Shown in pieces: positions 46,190 to 56,100 of a stretch of DNA of 64,000 nucleotides. Positions within the stretch are counted from its first letter, which is position 1; the number at the start of each line of letters is the position of its first letter. The notes below the pieces were generated by a model. The model was not told where the DNA came from. It saw nothing but the letters and a program-made list of their open reading frames with translations, and ran no database searches. The DNA is from Methanosarcina flavescens (lineage in GTDB: Archaea > Halobacteriota > Methanosarcinia > Methanosarcinales > Methanosarcinaceae), in NCBI RefSeq assembly GCF_001304615.2, contig NZ_CP032683.1, positions 2,728,001-2,792,000 of the forward strand, given 5' to 3'. The translations under genes were made by a program, and so were the position numbers.

Positions 46190-46349
46190 GATAAAACCCC
46201 TTTAAAAACTGCAGTTATAAACCCATTGTAGTATTAATTTCCAAATATAAATAAGTTAACCGTACCCGTAAACATAGGAAATAAAGACTTTTTATCGCCG
46301 ATCACTCCGAACAAAAAGCTTTAAACAAAGAGGACTCCTAAAGTGGGCT

Positions 46350-47150
46350 ATGCTTACATTTATAGGTCTGGGCCTTTTTGACGAATATGACATTTCTTTA
46401 AAGGGACTTGAGGCTATCAGGGAAGCTGACCTCGTTTATGCAGAGTTTTACACATCCTGTCTTATGGGTACAAGCCTTGAAAGAATGGAGAAGCTCTATG
46501 GAAAAAAAGTTTTTCTGCTTTCAAGAGAGGATGTAGAACAGCATCCTGATTGGCTCAACGAGGCAAGAGACAGGAAGCTTTGTTTCCTGACAGGCGGAGA
46601 TACAATGGTTTCTACAACCCATGTAGATTTACGCCTGAGAGCTGAAAAGCTGGGAATAGAAACCCGCCTGATTCACGGGGCTTCAATTGCCTCGGCTGTC
46701 TCAGGGCTCACGGGGTTGCAGAACTATCGCTTTGGGAAATCCGCAAGCATTCCTCATCCCTATGAGAGCAGGAGAGGCACAAGAGTAATCTCGGAAACTC
46801 CTTATGACATTATAAAGCAAAACTCAGAACTTGGCCTGCACACCTTAGTCTTTCTGGATATAGACCAGGAGAAAGGTTATATGACTGTAAACACCGCACT
46901 TGAGCTTCTCCTGGAGGTTGAGGAAAAAAGAGGAGAAGGGGTTATGCACAGAGCTGCAGCAGTAGGAATAGCCAGGGCGGGCTCGGAAAAACCTATCGTA
47001 AAAGCGGACTATGCGGAAAACTTAAAAGATTTCGATTTTGGAAAACCCCTTCACATTCTTGTAATTCCTGGAAAGCTGCACTTTCTTGAGGCTGAAGCAC
47101 TTGTTAAACTTGCAGGAGGCCCTATTGGATTCATGAAAGAAGCGGAGTAA
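46350..47150 (+). CDS. dphB: Diphthine synthase (diphthamide methyltransferase)
   Basis: The 266-residue enzyme methylates the modified histidine of elongation factor 2 during diphthamide formation. The start MLTFIGLGLFDEYDISLKGL, FLTGGDTMVSTTHVDLRLRA, HGASIASAVSGLTGLQNYRF and GKSASIPHP are characteristic of DphB/Dph5. Length fits the family. ATG 46350 lies 25 bases after AAAGAGGACTCC. It leads a plus-strand series with DUF357 and DUF555 genes and, 2.2 kb further, dph6, the last pathway step. Confidence 0.96.
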   Translation: MLTFIGLGLFDEYDISLKGLEAIREADLVYAEFYTSCLMGTSLERMEKLYGKKVFLLSREDVEQHPDWLNEARDRKLCFLTGGDTMVSTTHVDLRLRAEKLGIETRLIHGASIASAVSGLTGLQNYRFGKSASIPHPYESRRGTRVISETPYDIIKQNSELGLHTLVFLDIDQEKGYMTVNTALELLLEVEEKRGEGVMHRAAAVGIARAGSEKPIVKADYAENLKDFDFGKPLHILVIPGKLHFLEAEALVKLAGGPIGFMKEAE

Positions 47151-47219
47151 GGAGGACAACACTACGCAAATAATAATATTGCGTAAATTAATATTCTAGC
47201 AAATCTCGCGGTGATCAGA

Positions 47220-47501
47220 ATGCCTGCCGATCTGGATGAAAAAGTCAAAAGGTACGAAGATATGTTAAAAAGGGCACTTCAGAAAGCAAAATATTCCCCA
47301 ATACCGGCCTCCCATATGTATGCTGTTGCAAAGGATTATTATACGATGGCGGAAGCCTATTATAAAGATGGGGTGTATTTTCTGGAGAATAAAGACCCTG
47401 TAAACGCCCTCGCTTCTTTCAGTTATGGTCATGCCTGGCTTGATGCGGGAGCAAAACTCGGGGTTTTTGCAGTCGACGATGAAACACTCTTTACTATATA
47501 A
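47220..47501 (+). CDS. DUF357 family protein
   Basis: The 93-residue helical protein matches the archaeal DUF357 family (LDEKVKRYEDMLKRALQKAK, MAEAYYKDGVYFLENKDPVN, ALASFSYGHAWLDAGAKLGV). Its helical hairpin resembles HEPN/TPR-like bundles; the biochemical role is unknown. ATG 47220 follows GGTGATC by four bases and is preferred over GTG 47211. It is 69 bases downstream of dphB, probably in the same transcript. Confidence 0.88.
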   Translation: MPADLDEKVKRYEDMLKRALQKAKYSPIPASHMYAVAKDYYTMAEAYYKDGVYFLENKDPVNALASFSYGHAWLDAGAKLGVFAVDDETLFTI

Positions 47502-47698
47502 ATGGTTAAATGAGCATAAAAAGGAGAAAGAAGTCAAAAAATAACTGAACCCTGATACCAGGGAGAAAGTATAGTATATTATATTTGAAGCAGAAACAAT
47601 TTATATACTTTATTCTATTTCCTTAAATTCTGTAAGAATCTTTAACTTATCTGGAAATCTTCCCGAAAAATTTGTATAAATAAGTATGGTGGACGAGA

Positions 47699-48088
47699 AT
47701 GAAGAACTTTCATGTGGTACTTGAAGCAGCTTGGTTGGTTAGAGATGTAAAGACGGCTGATGATGCTATAGGGGTTGCGATTTCTGAGGCTGGAAAACGC
47801 CTGAACCCTAAACTGGATTTTGTAGAGGTTGACGTAGGAACTACATCCTGCCCGGTGTGCGGCGAGCCTTTCAGCAGTGTTTTCATAGCAGCGAACACAG
47901 CTCTTGTAGGTCTTATTTTTGAGATGAAGGTTTTTGATGCCGAGTCTGCCGAACATGCGGAAAGGATTGCAAAATCTGTTATAGGGAAATCCCTCAGGGA
48001 CATTCCGTTGACAGTTGTTGAAGTGACTGAATTTGAAAGATCAACCGAGAAGGGTGAACAGCAGCAGAAGAGCAAAACAGGCAAATAA
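47699..48088 (+). CDS. UPF0212/DUF555 family protein
   Basis: The 129-residue protein matches the conserved archaeal DUF555 family: [40 protein letters not shown] with a CPVC pair that may bind metal, [20 protein letters not shown] and the acidic end. The last 20 residues are a polar, Gln/Lys-rich tail. Function unknown. ATG 47699 follows GGTGGACGA. It lies downstream of DUF357 and upstream of a sugar kinase gene. Confidence 0.9.
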   Translation: MKNFHVVLEAAWLVRDVKTADDAIGVAISEAGKRLNPKLDFVEVDVGTTSCPVCGEPFSSVFIAANTALVGLIFEMKVFDAESAEHAERIAKSVIGKSLRDIPLTVVEVTEFERSTEKGEQQQKSKTGK

Positions 48089-48347
48089 ACAGTTTTTCCG
48101 GAACCTGTCAGGAGATGAGAAATATTATGCTGCGGTTAGTTATGCCCCTGGTTTTTCCATTACTGGCTTGAATAGATTTACGGTTGAGAAGAGACTTCTG
48201 GTAAGAAATGAGTACAAATGAGTACTTATCATTTAATTGAAGCCAGCAAAATTAAGTTTTATCATTCCGGCAGGCTTGATTTTTTAAATCATATCCAGCA
48301 CAAAGACTCTGGGTATTTTCACAGCCCATAAGAAAAGAGGACACTAC

Positions 48348-49247
48348 ATGGACAGAGTAATTTCTATTGTAGGGCATACTGCCCTTGATTACATAGTAAA
48401 TGTTGAAAAAATCGCAGGAAAAAATGAGTCGTCCCCTGTTACTGACTACGAAGAGTATCCTGGAGGAGGAGCTGCCAATATTGCAGTTGCCATTGCAAGG
48501 CTTGGGGGAAAAAGCCAGCTAATTTCTCCTGTAGGGATGGATTTTGAAAGCTCAGGATATGAAAAACTCCTTACAGAGGCTCGTGTTGACCTCTCCAGGC
48601 TTTACAGACTTGAGGATCAGAAAATCTCCAAGGCATTTATTTTCACGGACAGGGAAGACAACCAGGCAACCTATTTTTACTGGGGAGCCTCCTCAAAATT
48701 CAAAGATTTGGAGCCCGAACCTGTAGATTTTGTCCACCTTGCAACCGCAGACTCCGTCTACAATGCGAAAATCGCACAGATTGCCGGCTTCGTCTCCTTT
48801 GATCCTGGGCAGGATCTTGTTACTTATTCGAAAGAAAATCTTGAGCTTATACTTGCCCATACTGATATCCTTTTTGCTAACCGGCACGAAATCAAGCGGG
48901 TCTCAGAGATAACTGGAAAAAGTTTCTCTGAGCTTAAGTCCACTATTAATATTATCGTGGTGACATATGATGCCGAAGGCAGCAGGATCTATACAGGTGA
49001 AGAAGAACTTGTAATACCTGTGATTCCTGTCAGAGCTGTGGATCCCACAGGTGCGGGAGATGCCTACAGGGCCGGTTTCCTACTGGCTCTCACCAGGGGA
49101 TACTCACTTTCCACATGTGGAAAAATTGGGTCGACTGTAGCCTCCTTTGCTGTACAGACCCGGGGCTGCCAGACAGGTCTCCCCACATGGGAAGAAATGG
49201 AGACCCGTTATGAAGCTAATTTCGGAAAACTTGAGAAAGAATGCTGA
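48348..49247 (+). CDS. PfkB-family sugar or nucleoside kinase
   Basis: The 299-residue kinase has the PfkB N-terminal signature YPGGGAANIAVAIARLGGKS and the C-terminal DPTGAGDAYRAGFLLALTRG with the catalytic Asp. FSQD-like FVSFDPGQDLVTY and the substrate lid FIFTDREDNQATYFYWGASS complete the fold. Family members phosphorylate ribose, fructose phosphates or nucleosides; the substrate here is not decided. DAYRAG replaces the common DAFxAG, a mild change. ATG 48348 follows AAGAGGACACTAC. Confidence 0.9.
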   Translation: MDRVISIVGHTALDYIVNVEKIAGKNESSPVTDYEEYPGGGAANIAVAIARLGGKSQLISPVGMDFESSGYEKLLTEARVDLSRLYRLEDQKISKAFIFTDREDNQATYFYWGASSKFKDLEPEPVDFVHLATADSVYNAKIAQIAGFVSFDPGQDLVTYSKENLELILAHTDILFANRHEIKRVSEITGKSFSELKSTINIIVVTYDAEGSRIYTGEEELVIPVIPVRAVDPTGAGDAYRAGFLLALTRGYSLSTCGKIGSTVASFAVQTRGCQTGLPTWEEMETRYEANFGKLEKEC

Positions 49248-49366
49248 AATTGTGAGTATCAAAGACAGAATGATGAAAATTCAAAAAGTATATAAAATAT
49301 TATAATTATCACGCATTATAACTTCCCGAAATAAGGAAAAAAAAGTAAAACAAAAAAGGGATGCAG

Positions 49367-50038
49367 ATGAAACTCGCAGCACTGGTTTCCGGTGGCAAGG
49401 ACTCAATTTTTGCCATATATAAAGCCCTCCAGGAAGGGCATGAAGTCACCCACCTGATAAATATAATTCCCGCAAGGGACGATTCCTACATGTACCACTC
49501 AATAAACCTCCATATGGTAGAATTAATCTCTGCCGCCTGTGGGATCCCACTGGTTCAGCAAGAGTCAAGTGGAATAAAGGAGCTCGAGCTTGATGACCTG
49601 ACCCTTGCCCTCAAGAAAGTGGATGTAGATGGTGTATCCGTAGGCGCGATTGAATCCCAGTACCAGGCAGGCAGAGTGCAGAAAATCTGCGACTCCCTGG
49701 GACTTAAGGTCTATGCCCCTCTCTGGCACAGGGACCCTGAAGAATTGCTCACCGAAATGTCTAAAGTGCTTGATATTCGAATTGTCAGGGTTGCAGCTGA
49801 CGGTCTTGATAAATCCTGGCTGGGTCGCCCTATAAACGTAAACTCTATTGAACATCTGAAAGCCCTGAACAAAAGGTACATGGTTCACATGGCCGGTGAA
49901 GGTGGAGAGTACGAGACTGTTGTACTTGATGCTCCCTTCTTTAAAAAACGCATTGAGATTGTGAAAAGTGAGGTTGAATGGCAAGGCGACACTGGTTCCT
50001 TAAAGATCCTGGAAGCAAAACTTGTTGACAAAAATTGA
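49367..50038 (+). CDS. dph6: Diphthine-ammonia ligase
   Basis: The 223-residue ATP-pyrophosphatase has the PP-loop AALVSGGKDSIFAIYKALQE, HSINLHMVELISAACGIPLV, VSVGAIESQYQAGRVQKICD and the family signature MAGEGGEYETVVLDAPFF. It converts diphthine on elongation factor 2 to diphthamide using ammonium and ATP. The archaeal single-domain form lacks the C-terminal extension of eukaryotes, as here. An ATG two codons earlier (49361) is an alternative start. dphB is encoded 2.2 kb upstream on the same strand. Confidence 0.9.
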   Translation: MKLAALVSGGKDSIFAIYKALQEGHEVTHLINIIPARDDSYMYHSINLHMVELISAACGIPLVQQESSGIKELELDDLTLALKKVDVDGVSVGAIESQYQAGRVQKICDSLGLKVYAPLWHRDPEELLTEMSKVLDIRIVRVAADGLDKSWLGRPINVNSIEHLKALNKRYMVHMAGEGGEYETVVLDAPFFKKRIEIVKSEVEWQGDTGSLKILEAKLVDKN

Positions 50039-50104
50039 GTAAAATTTTCCCTCTTTTTATTCTTAATGTCTGATATTTGCATGTGCTTTTAAGTTTATTA
50101 TTTG

Positions 50105-51111
50105 GGCTTGTAGAAATCCTCTAAATTCTGTTTTTACCCAAAAATTATAAAAATAAAATTGTAAAAATGCTCCTTAATTTTTTTGTCCACACAAAAAACA
50201 AAGGAGCAATTGCTATTGTCATCAAATAAGTATATTAAATTTATTGATCTCAGTCTTAAAACGGTTCAGTCTTCCAGACTGAACCTTTACTCCTGCAAAT
50301 ATTCCAAACGTGTTTATACTCAACATCAGCTTCTTGTTCTTGTTTTATTGAAGGAGTATATAAGTACAGACTACCGTGACTTTGTAGAACTTGTTGACCT
50401 CATGAACAGTATAAAGAAAAAACTTGACCTTGATAAGGTTCCTCATTACACTACTCTTCAAAAGTTTGTGTCCAGAATTCCCTCTTCATTGTTTAACCTA
50501 ATTTTGTCAAAAACTCTAAAACTATTTTACTCACATGGAGAAAAAGTTCTCATTACGGCAATTGATGCAACAGGATTTACGAGTTCTTATGCAAGTCATT
50601 ATTATTCTAAGAGAACAGGGAAGCTCCGAAGGAGCTTCCTTAAAACTTCAATATCAGTAGACACTATTAAAAAAGTAATATTAGGATGGAAAATTAGCCA
50701 AAAAACAGATCATGATGTCAAGCATGCAAAGACTCTGATAAGACAATCAAACAAGTCAAGAAAGTCTCAATGTTATGTGATGGATAAAGGATATGATTCC
50801 GAAGAAATTCATACTCTAATAAGAGAAGAGATAAAAGCAGATTCAATAGTACCTTTGAGAGAAAGAAAAAGAAAGAGAATAAACGGAAAATATAGAAAAC
50901 AATTAAACAAAGACTTTGATAAGATCAAATACAATAGAAGGAATATAGTAGAGACAATAATATCTGTTGTAAAAAGAAAATTTGGAGAAACATTAAGAGC
51001 AAGAAAGGTTAGAAATCAAGTAAAAGAAGTAAAAGTTAAACTAATAGTCTATAATATAAACAAAAAAGTAATACAATTATTATGGATTAAATTAAGGATT
51101 TCTACAGAGCC
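50105..51111 (+). mobile_element. Complete insertion sequence, copy 2 (1007 bp, IS5-like)
   Basis: Nearly identical to copy 1 but inverted relative to it. The 8-bp duplication ATTATTTG flanks it (50097-50104 and 51112-51119). The left terminal repeat reads GGCTTGTAGAAATCC, one base shorter than GGCTCTGTAGAAATCC, so this end is slightly damaged, which also explains the 1-bp length difference. Confidence 0.95.
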
Positions 51112-51286
51112 ATTATTTGTACTATTTTTAAAGCCTCTGCCCAATGGCTTCTCGAGACTTAATCTAAACTGTCAATATAAATTTCCGTTTAAAGGAATCT
51201 TTAAAAAATTGGGATACTGCAAAAAACTTGATATAAATAGCAGTATATCCCTATTTTTATATAATATAATACATATTTATATGTGA
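50216..51286 (+). CDS. IS5-like DDE transposase, copy 2, with flank-encoded tail
   Basis: Same enzyme as copy 1 (AIDATGF, VMDKGYD and NIVETIIS carry D, D and E) with Lys for Glu in KKKLDL. Start is TTG 50216 after AAGGAG at nine bases. As in copy 1 the frame leaves the element through its right end; here it continues 57 codons into flanking DNA and stops at 51286, adding a tail rich in Leu, Phe and Lys. Whether the long tail impairs activity is unknown. Confidence 0.9.
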   Translation: MSSNKYIKFIDLSLKTVQSSRLNLYSCKYSKRVYTQHQLLVLVLLKEYISTDYRDFVELVDLMNSIKKKLDLDKVPHYTTLQKFVSRIPSSLFNLILSKTLKLFYSHGEKVLITAIDATGFTSSYASHYYSKRTGKLRRSFLKTSISVDTIKKVILGWKISQKTDHDVKHAKTLIRQSNKSRKSQCYVMDKGYDSEEIHTLIREEIKADSIVPLRERKRKRINGKYRKQLNKDFDKIKYNRRNIVETIISVVKRKFGETLRARKVRNQVKEVKVKLIVYNINKKVIQLLWIKLRISTEPLFVLFLKPLPNGFSRLNLNCQYKFPFKGIFKKLGYCKKLDINSSISLFLYNIIHIYM

Positions 51287-51673
51287 GGCATCTGAGAAAA
51301 ATCTTATTCTGTTTTAAACCTCAGCCAATATTTTTTTCCCCCAACTCCCCACACTCCCAATACTCAGATGCCTATCCCCAATATAATTCACCAGTTTTTT
51401 GTTTTCTAATACTTGTTTTCTAATACTTGTTTTCTAATTATCCTTTTTTAATTCCTAATACGGAATTTAGACTACTGTTTTTTAATATGAGGTTTTGATT
51501 ATGAACTATTGTTTTTCAGGATTTGTTTTTACTTTAAATTTATCAATGCCTTTCGCAAATAATAATACAGTTTAAAAAAGAGATTTTCGGGGCAAAATCC
51601 ACATAGCAAGTAGACTATGTGTTTTTAAACTTGGAGTGAAGGCTTTTAACAGGATTCTTAGTTAACAGGATTC
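51287..51673. other. Spacer after insertion sequence copy 2, with a 14-bp triplicate repeat
   Basis: ACTTGTTTTCTAAT occurs in tandem at 51411 and 51425, with a truncated unit from 51397. No gene is seen. Confidence 0.6.
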
Positions 51674-52075
51674 TTAGGGCTTTACGGTATCTATCAAGTC
51701 TAGAATTCTCAGGGCAAGATGTGCGCCGTTTGCCCCGTTATCGATTCCTACACTTCCGACAGGCACACCTGGAGGCATCTGGGCAATGGAAAGCAGGGCA
51801 TCAAGCCCTCCAAGTTTCGCACTTACAGGAACTCCTACTACAGGTTTTTTCGTTTTGGAAGCCACGACTCCTGGAAGGGCTGCCGATAAACCTGCAATTG
51901 TAATAAAGACCTTTGCATCTGTGCTTGAGATGTAGCTGTCAAGTTCGTCAGGGTTCCTGTGAGCGGAAATAACCATTACTTCATATGTGTATTTGCTTTT
52001 TTCCAGTACGGCTACCGCACGATTGGCGACAGACCTGTCGGATTCGGAACCCATGATTATTGAGATATCAACCAT
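51674..52075 (-). CDS. purE: N5-carboxyaminoimidazole ribonucleotide mutase/AIR carboxylase (PurE)
   Basis: The 133-residue purine-biosynthesis enzyme has [20 protein letters not shown], active-site [14 protein letters not shown] and [40 protein letters not shown]. These are the PurE substrate-binding loops. I start it at ATG 52075 ([11 protein letters not shown]), eight bases after AAGGAG, not at the upstream in-frame codon at 52117, which would overlap the chorismate mutase gene. It is last in the aroK-aroQ-purE operon, joining aromatic and purine synthesis genes. Confidence 0.95.
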   Translation of the reverse strand: MVDISIIMGSESDRSVANRAVAVLEKSKYTYEVMVISAHRNPDELDSYISSTDAKVFITIAGLSAALPGVVASKTKKPVVGVPVSAKLGGLDALLSIAQMPPGVPVGSVGIDNGANGAHLALRILDLIDTVKP

Positions 52076-52094
52076 TTTTCTTTCTCCTTGGCAG

Positions 52095-52382
52095 TCAGGG
52101 CAGGCTTCCCTTGCCACTCAACTCGTTCTGGCGTTCAATACTCATCCTGATAAGGATTTCAAAAATAGCCTTTATGGATCCCAGATCAAGATTGAGTTCG
52201 GTTGCGGTATTTAAAGCTCTGTTGATTACAACCTCATTTTGTCTGTGGTCATTTATCGAAGTCCCATTTATTCTTTTTGATTCAAGTACCTTCTCAGCCA
52301 GGTTTACTCTTCTATTAATAAGGGCAAGAATTTCCCTATCAATTTCTTCAATTTCTTTGCGGACAGCCTCAAGTTCGCTCAA
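52095..52382 (-). CDS. aroQ: Chorismate mutase, AroQ type
   Basis: The 95-residue all-helical protein reads [40 protein letters not shown] and then [13 protein letters not shown]. The Arg, Lys and Glu/Gln positions of the AroQ active site (R in INRRV, K in ESKR, Q in ERQ) are visible. It converts chorismate to prephenate for Phe and Tyr. Fourteen bases separate it from the shikimate kinase gene and 19 from purE. Confidence 0.92.
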   Translation of the reverse strand: MSELEAVRKEIEEIDREILALINRRVNLAEKVLESKRINGTSINDHRQNEVVINRALNTATELNLDLGSIKAIFEILIRMSIERQNELSGKGSLP

Positions 52383-52396
52383 GTGAACCCCTCGCT

Positions 52397-53263
52397 TTAT
52401 AAAGACATTGCATCCCTGTTATTTATAGAGGTTTCTATAACCTTACCTTCTACCCCACAGCTTTCCCAGGCTGATCTCAGTTCTTTTACCTGTTCGGCTC
52501 GGACAAGTGCCGCATATGAGGGGCCTGTTCCGGATAGGCTTACTCCTTTTACCCCGAGCTCAAGCGCTCGAAGCATATGTTCCGTGCCAAAACCAAGAGC
52601 CCCGCAATAGAGGAAACCATTGAGCGTCATGGCTCGTTCATAGTCACCTTTTAGAGCAAGTTCGTAAGCAATTTCCACGCACGGGGCTATAAGTCTTGAG
52701 CGATTTACATCCGTATCCGCACTGAAAGCTTTCCTGGCAGGCGCAAATATCATGACTTTTGAATTAAACTCCTCACGCCTGAGAAGTTCCATTTTACGGT
52801 TATCGGTAACCACAATCCCTCCAAAAAAAGAAGCACACGCATCATCAAAGGCGCCTGTTATAGTAACCCCTACTTTTTTTGCAGCCTCCACCCCCAGTTT
52901 TACTATCTCAAGAGGCGGTAAAGTCTCCCCCACTGCACGAAGGGTTGCAAGGACTGAGGCATTTGCTGCGGCACTGCTGCTCTTGAGCCCGCCCGCCAGG
53001 GGAATCTCACTTCTTGTCTTTACTGTACCTCCCAGCTCAAGCCCAAACCGCTCCAGGGTCATTTCGACACACTGCTCAATAAGGCGGGTATCTCCTTCAG
53101 GCATCTCCTCGATAAAACCTGAGATTCCGCTCTCACCTTCTGAAAGTTCGACTTCTGCAAAGGTCATTAAGTCAATTCCGAATGCAGCGCCCTTCCAGGT
53201 TGCTATGGCATTTATTATGGTTCCTGCCCCTGATGCGCAGGCGTTCCCTTGAAGTGTCATCAA
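52397..53263 (-). CDS. aroK: Shikimate kinase, archaeal GHMP type
   Basis: The 288-residue enzyme belongs to the GHMP kinases, unrelated to bacterial AroK. N-terminus MTLQGNACASGAGTIINAIA binds substrate; the ATP loop is EIPLAGGLKSSSAAANASVL, and the C-terminal motif VSLSGTGPSYAALVRAEQV is the third GHMP motif. The pattern is that of archaeal shikimate kinase. It is first in the minus-strand operon with aroQ and purE. The start at 53263 has a second Met immediately after. Confidence 0.93.
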   Translation of the reverse strand: MMTLQGNACASGAGTIINAIATWKGAAFGIDLMTFAEVELSEGESGISGFIEEMPEGDTRLIEQCVEMTLERFGLELGGTVKTRSEIPLAGGLKSSSAAANASVLATLRAVGETLPPLEIVKLGVEAAKKVGVTITGAFDDACASFFGGIVVTDNRKMELLRREEFNSKVMIFAPARKAFSADTDVNRSRLIAPCVEIAYELALKGDYERAMTLNGFLYCGALGFGTEHMLRALELGVKGVSLSGTGPSYAALVRAEQVKELRSAWESCGVEGKVIETSINNRDAMSL

Positions 53264-54334
53264 GCCCAGAATGCGTTGTTCTTTAATATTTTTTGCTGTA
53301 TTTCTTCATAGAACCTGATATGCTGCCCAAACGCAGGATTCAACAGTGATTCATCGAGAAAGCGGGAATCCACAAATATAAATAATTAAGTTGAACGGCG
53401 TATATAGAAAAAGTGCTTCTAATTTTTACCTGGAAGTGCTATAAAATTATGAATAAATATTCCATTATGAATAAATATTCCTGATTTCTAATTTAGCAGA
53501 TTTAACCAGAAAGGTCGCCGTAAGGGCGCTTAAAAATTATTGATTACTACCTTGCACTGATGAAAGCCAAATCTTGAACAGATGAGCAAAACCCTACCTG
53601 AGTAATCAGAAATGCTCCGCACCTGAAAGGTAAAGGTATTGCTGCTTTTTAAGTAAAATATGCCTGAAGTAATAAAAAAATTAGATATATAGCTAAGATC
53701 TTAAACTCGAGAAATAGGTTTACCTTTCAATGCCCTGAGATATACAAAAGATATACTGCAATTTATAAAAATAATCTTAATTTTTAAAAGATATCTTGAA
53801 ATATCTAGAAGAAAACTGAGCTGTAAAAGCTGTATTCAATATTAAATCAGATGGATACCAGAATATATCCTGATAAAATGATTTATATTTTTAAGGTTGA
53901 ATGAATAAAAATAGGAAAAAATATAAAGGAATGTGCAGAACATCAGTGCACATATAAAAATTTAATACAAATAAAAGAATTTCGGGAGAAATAATGTCTT
54001 CTGAATAAAAAGCTTTTTATCCAGAATAAAAAGCTTTTATCATCGTGGTGAGGGAATCAGGCAATAAAAGCAATTTATTTATATTCTGGTGTTATTTCCA
54101 CGGAGGCACTTTCTATTTTACCGTAGAAAGGATCCGAAACTTCCTGTTTATACCCGGATGTGCCGGAAAGGGAAAGGAATATCTTCAATTCCTCTGATCC
54201 CCTCACTACAAACAAATGGAAATTACTTATATGCATGGATCAATAAATCAAAAATTTACTATAATTACCAACCCATACAGGAAAGCAATCCGAGAAATCC
54301 TTAGGTGCTGTGCTTTTCCCAAAGGAGGGAAGCT
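53264..54334. other. Long AT-rich spacer with a duplicated hairpin
   Basis: About 1.07 kb without a supported gene. AATAAAAAGCTTTTTATCC at 54004-54022 and AATAAAAAGCTTTTATC at 54025-54041 are adjacent palindromes. A 71-codon frame at 54089 lacks coding character. The promoter of the GTPase operon should lie in its last third. Confidence 0.5.
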
Positions 54335-54976
54335 ATGAATATGATAAAACGATTTAAGGTAAGCTTTTCAAAAATATTCAGTAAGCTCTTCAAGAAAAAA
54401 GGAGCATGTATAGGAATCTACGGTCCCCCCAATGCCGGCAAGACAACCCTTAGCAACCGGATCCTCAAGGACTGGGTAGGAGGCGAAGAAACAATGGGTT
54501 CTGTTTCTCATATCGCCCATGAGACCAGGCATGCCAAACGAAGAAATGGAGTAAGTATCGAGGCCAACGGGCATACCATCAACCTTGATATCGTAGATAC
54601 GCCCGGGCTTGCTACAAAAATCGATTTCCACGACTTCATGGAGCAGGGAATGAGTGATTCCGAGTCCAAGAAGCGATCCAAAGAAGCAACAGAAGGGGTA
54701 ATCGAAGCTGTCAAATGGCTGGATGACCTCGATGGTGTCATACTGGTCATGGATTCCACCGAAAATCCCTATACCCAGGTAAACGTAACGGTAATAGGAA
54801 ATATGGAAGCCAGGAACCTTCCACTTCTTATTGTGGCAAACAAAGTAGACCTTCCTGAAGCCGACCCGGCCGTCATAAAGGAAGCCTTTCCCCAGCACCC
54901 CATGGTGCCAGTCTCAGCACTTGAAGGAATTGGAATGGATTCGTTTTATGAAGCTCTGGCAAAACAGTTCGGGTGA
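54335..54976 (+). CDS. Era-like small GTPase
   Basis: The 213-residue GTP-binding protein has a basic N-terminus (MIKRFKVSFSKIFSKLFKKK) that may touch membrane or RNA. The G motifs are G1 YGPPNAGKTTLSNRI, G3 DIVDTPGLATKIDF, G4 VANKVDLPEADP and G5 PVSALEGIGM. No KH domain follows, unlike true Era. ATG 54335 follows AAAGGAGGG by five bases, so an in-frame codon 30 bases upstream is rejected. It forms an operon with the DUF2073 gene, a pairing conserved in Euryarchaeota. Confidence 0.92.
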   Translation: MNMIKRFKVSFSKIFSKLFKKKGACIGIYGPPNAGKTTLSNRILKDWVGGEETMGSVSHIAHETRHAKRRNGVSIEANGHTINLDIVDTPGLATKIDFHDFMEQGMSDSESKKRSKEATEGVIEAVKWLDDLDGVILVMDSTENPYTQVNVTVIGNMEARNLPLLIVANKVDLPEADPAVIKEAFPQHPMVPVSALEGIGMDSFYEALAKQFG

Positions 54977-54981
54977 TCTAT

Positions 54982-55341
54982 ATGCAGGGAATTCAGCTTG
55001 ATTTAATATCCGAAGCCCGAATTTCTCAGATGGCTTCAATGGAAAAAGTTCGATATATAATCGATGAGGTAAGGAAAGGTAAAATACTGGTGCTTGAGAA
55101 GGGTCTGAACCCTATGGAGGAAGCAAAGCTTATAGAAGTGACAATGTCAGCAATCCAGCCTGATGTGTTTTCAGGTATTGAAATGCAAAGTTATCCTGCA
55201 AACTCTGAGGGTTCGCTGCTGGGAAAAATTTTCAAAAAACAGAGCAATAAACGACTTACAGTAATAGGACCTGCAAACCAGCTAAAGACCCTTAAGAAAG
55301 ATCGGAACCTCATCAGTGCACTTGTCTCTGCAAGTAAATAA
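54982..55341 (+). CDS. DUF2073 family protein
   Basis: The 119-residue protein matches the archaeal DUF2073 family: GIQLDLISEARISQMASMEK, VRYIIDEVRKGKILVLEKGL, NPMEEAKLIEVTMSAIQPDV and a basic stretch FKKQSNKRLTVIGPANQLKT. No catalytic residues are evident. It starts five bases after the GTPase stop; GGGTGATC, which contains that stop, acts as ribosome-binding site for ATG 54982. Coupled expression with the GTPase suggests a joint role. Confidence 0.88.
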   Translation: MQGIQLDLISEARISQMASMEKVRYIIDEVRKGKILVLEKGLNPMEEAKLIEVTMSAIQPDVFSGIEMQSYPANSEGSLLGKIFKKQSNKRLTVIGPANQLKTLKKDRNLISALVSASK

Positions 55342-55355
55342 ACGAAGTGGAAGCA

Positions 55356-55868
55356 ATGTGTGCCCAGAAGACCCAAGACGTGGAAGCTATAATCTTCCCT
55401 CCCCAGTCCCTCGGCTCCTTTGAGATGGGCAGGAATGACGTCAATGTAACCTGTACTTATGGGAAAATCGCAGTATGGTTTGGACGGAAGGTTCCTGATT
55501 ACATTATAGCGCAGATACTCATAGGAATCTCAAAAATCGATCAGTCTACGGTTCATGAGTTTGAGATAATCTGCAACTTTGATGAGATCACGGAATATGA
55601 GAGTAAAGGGTACACACTCGTGTCCTATGGAAAAACAGCCGGCGGTTATCGCGTAAACTATAGTATTCCTTTCTCCAATAAGAAAGCTCTTTTCCACTTA
55701 TCAAAATTTATACTTGAAGAACTCCAGAAAGGAGATGCACGTAAGGACTTTTACTGGAATGGGAATGACTGCGATATACAGAGACTTTATCATGAATTTA
55801 AAAACAATATTGAAAATTGGGAGCTGAAAGCTATTAATTACAAGACCGAACCACAAACAAGCAGATAA
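55356..55868 (+). CDS. Unknown protein downstream of GTPase-DUF2073 pair
   Basis: The 170-residue protein (start MCAQKTQDVEAIIFPPQSLG) is not recognised with confidence. It has alternating strands and helices (DVNVTCTYGKIAVWFGRKVP, DYIIAQILIGISKIDQSTVH, EFEIICNFDEITEYESKGYT). There is no signal peptide, membrane span or zinc motif. It starts 14 bases after DUF2073, so it belongs to the same transcript. An in-frame GTG at 55347 is an alternative start. It could be an accessory part of the GTPase system. Confidence 0.65.
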   Translation: MCAQKTQDVEAIIFPPQSLGSFEMGRNDVNVTCTYGKIAVWFGRKVPDYIIAQILIGISKIDQSTVHEFEIICNFDEITEYESKGYTLVSYGKTAGGYRVNYSIPFSNKKALFHLSKFILEELQKGDARKDFYWNGNDCDIQRLYHEFKNNIENWELKAINYKTEPQTSR

Positions 55869-56100
55869 AAACCTGCGCTGGTGCTGCGGCAGGGTAAAAG
55901 GAAAGTTTCCAAAAACCTGCCCTGAAATCTTCATCATAAACTTAAAGGGAGTGGAGCAGGCTTTTGAGAAAGCGTTACAGAATAAATGTAATTTTTGACG
56001 CAGGCTTTCAATTATTGATGCAGTCAGGTAGATAAAACTTTAATCAATTGATTATTATAGTGAATTAGGTATTTAACCCAATGTTTTTTGGAGAACTCAT

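Noticed and set aside
48033-48221. Open frame overlapping the end of the DUF555 gene
   Set aside because: Mostly a shadow of the DUF555 gene in another frame, without its own start signals.
54089-54304. 71-codon open frame before the GTPase gene
   Set aside because: No Shine-Dalgarno or protein-like pattern; it overlaps the leader and promoter region of the GTPase operon.
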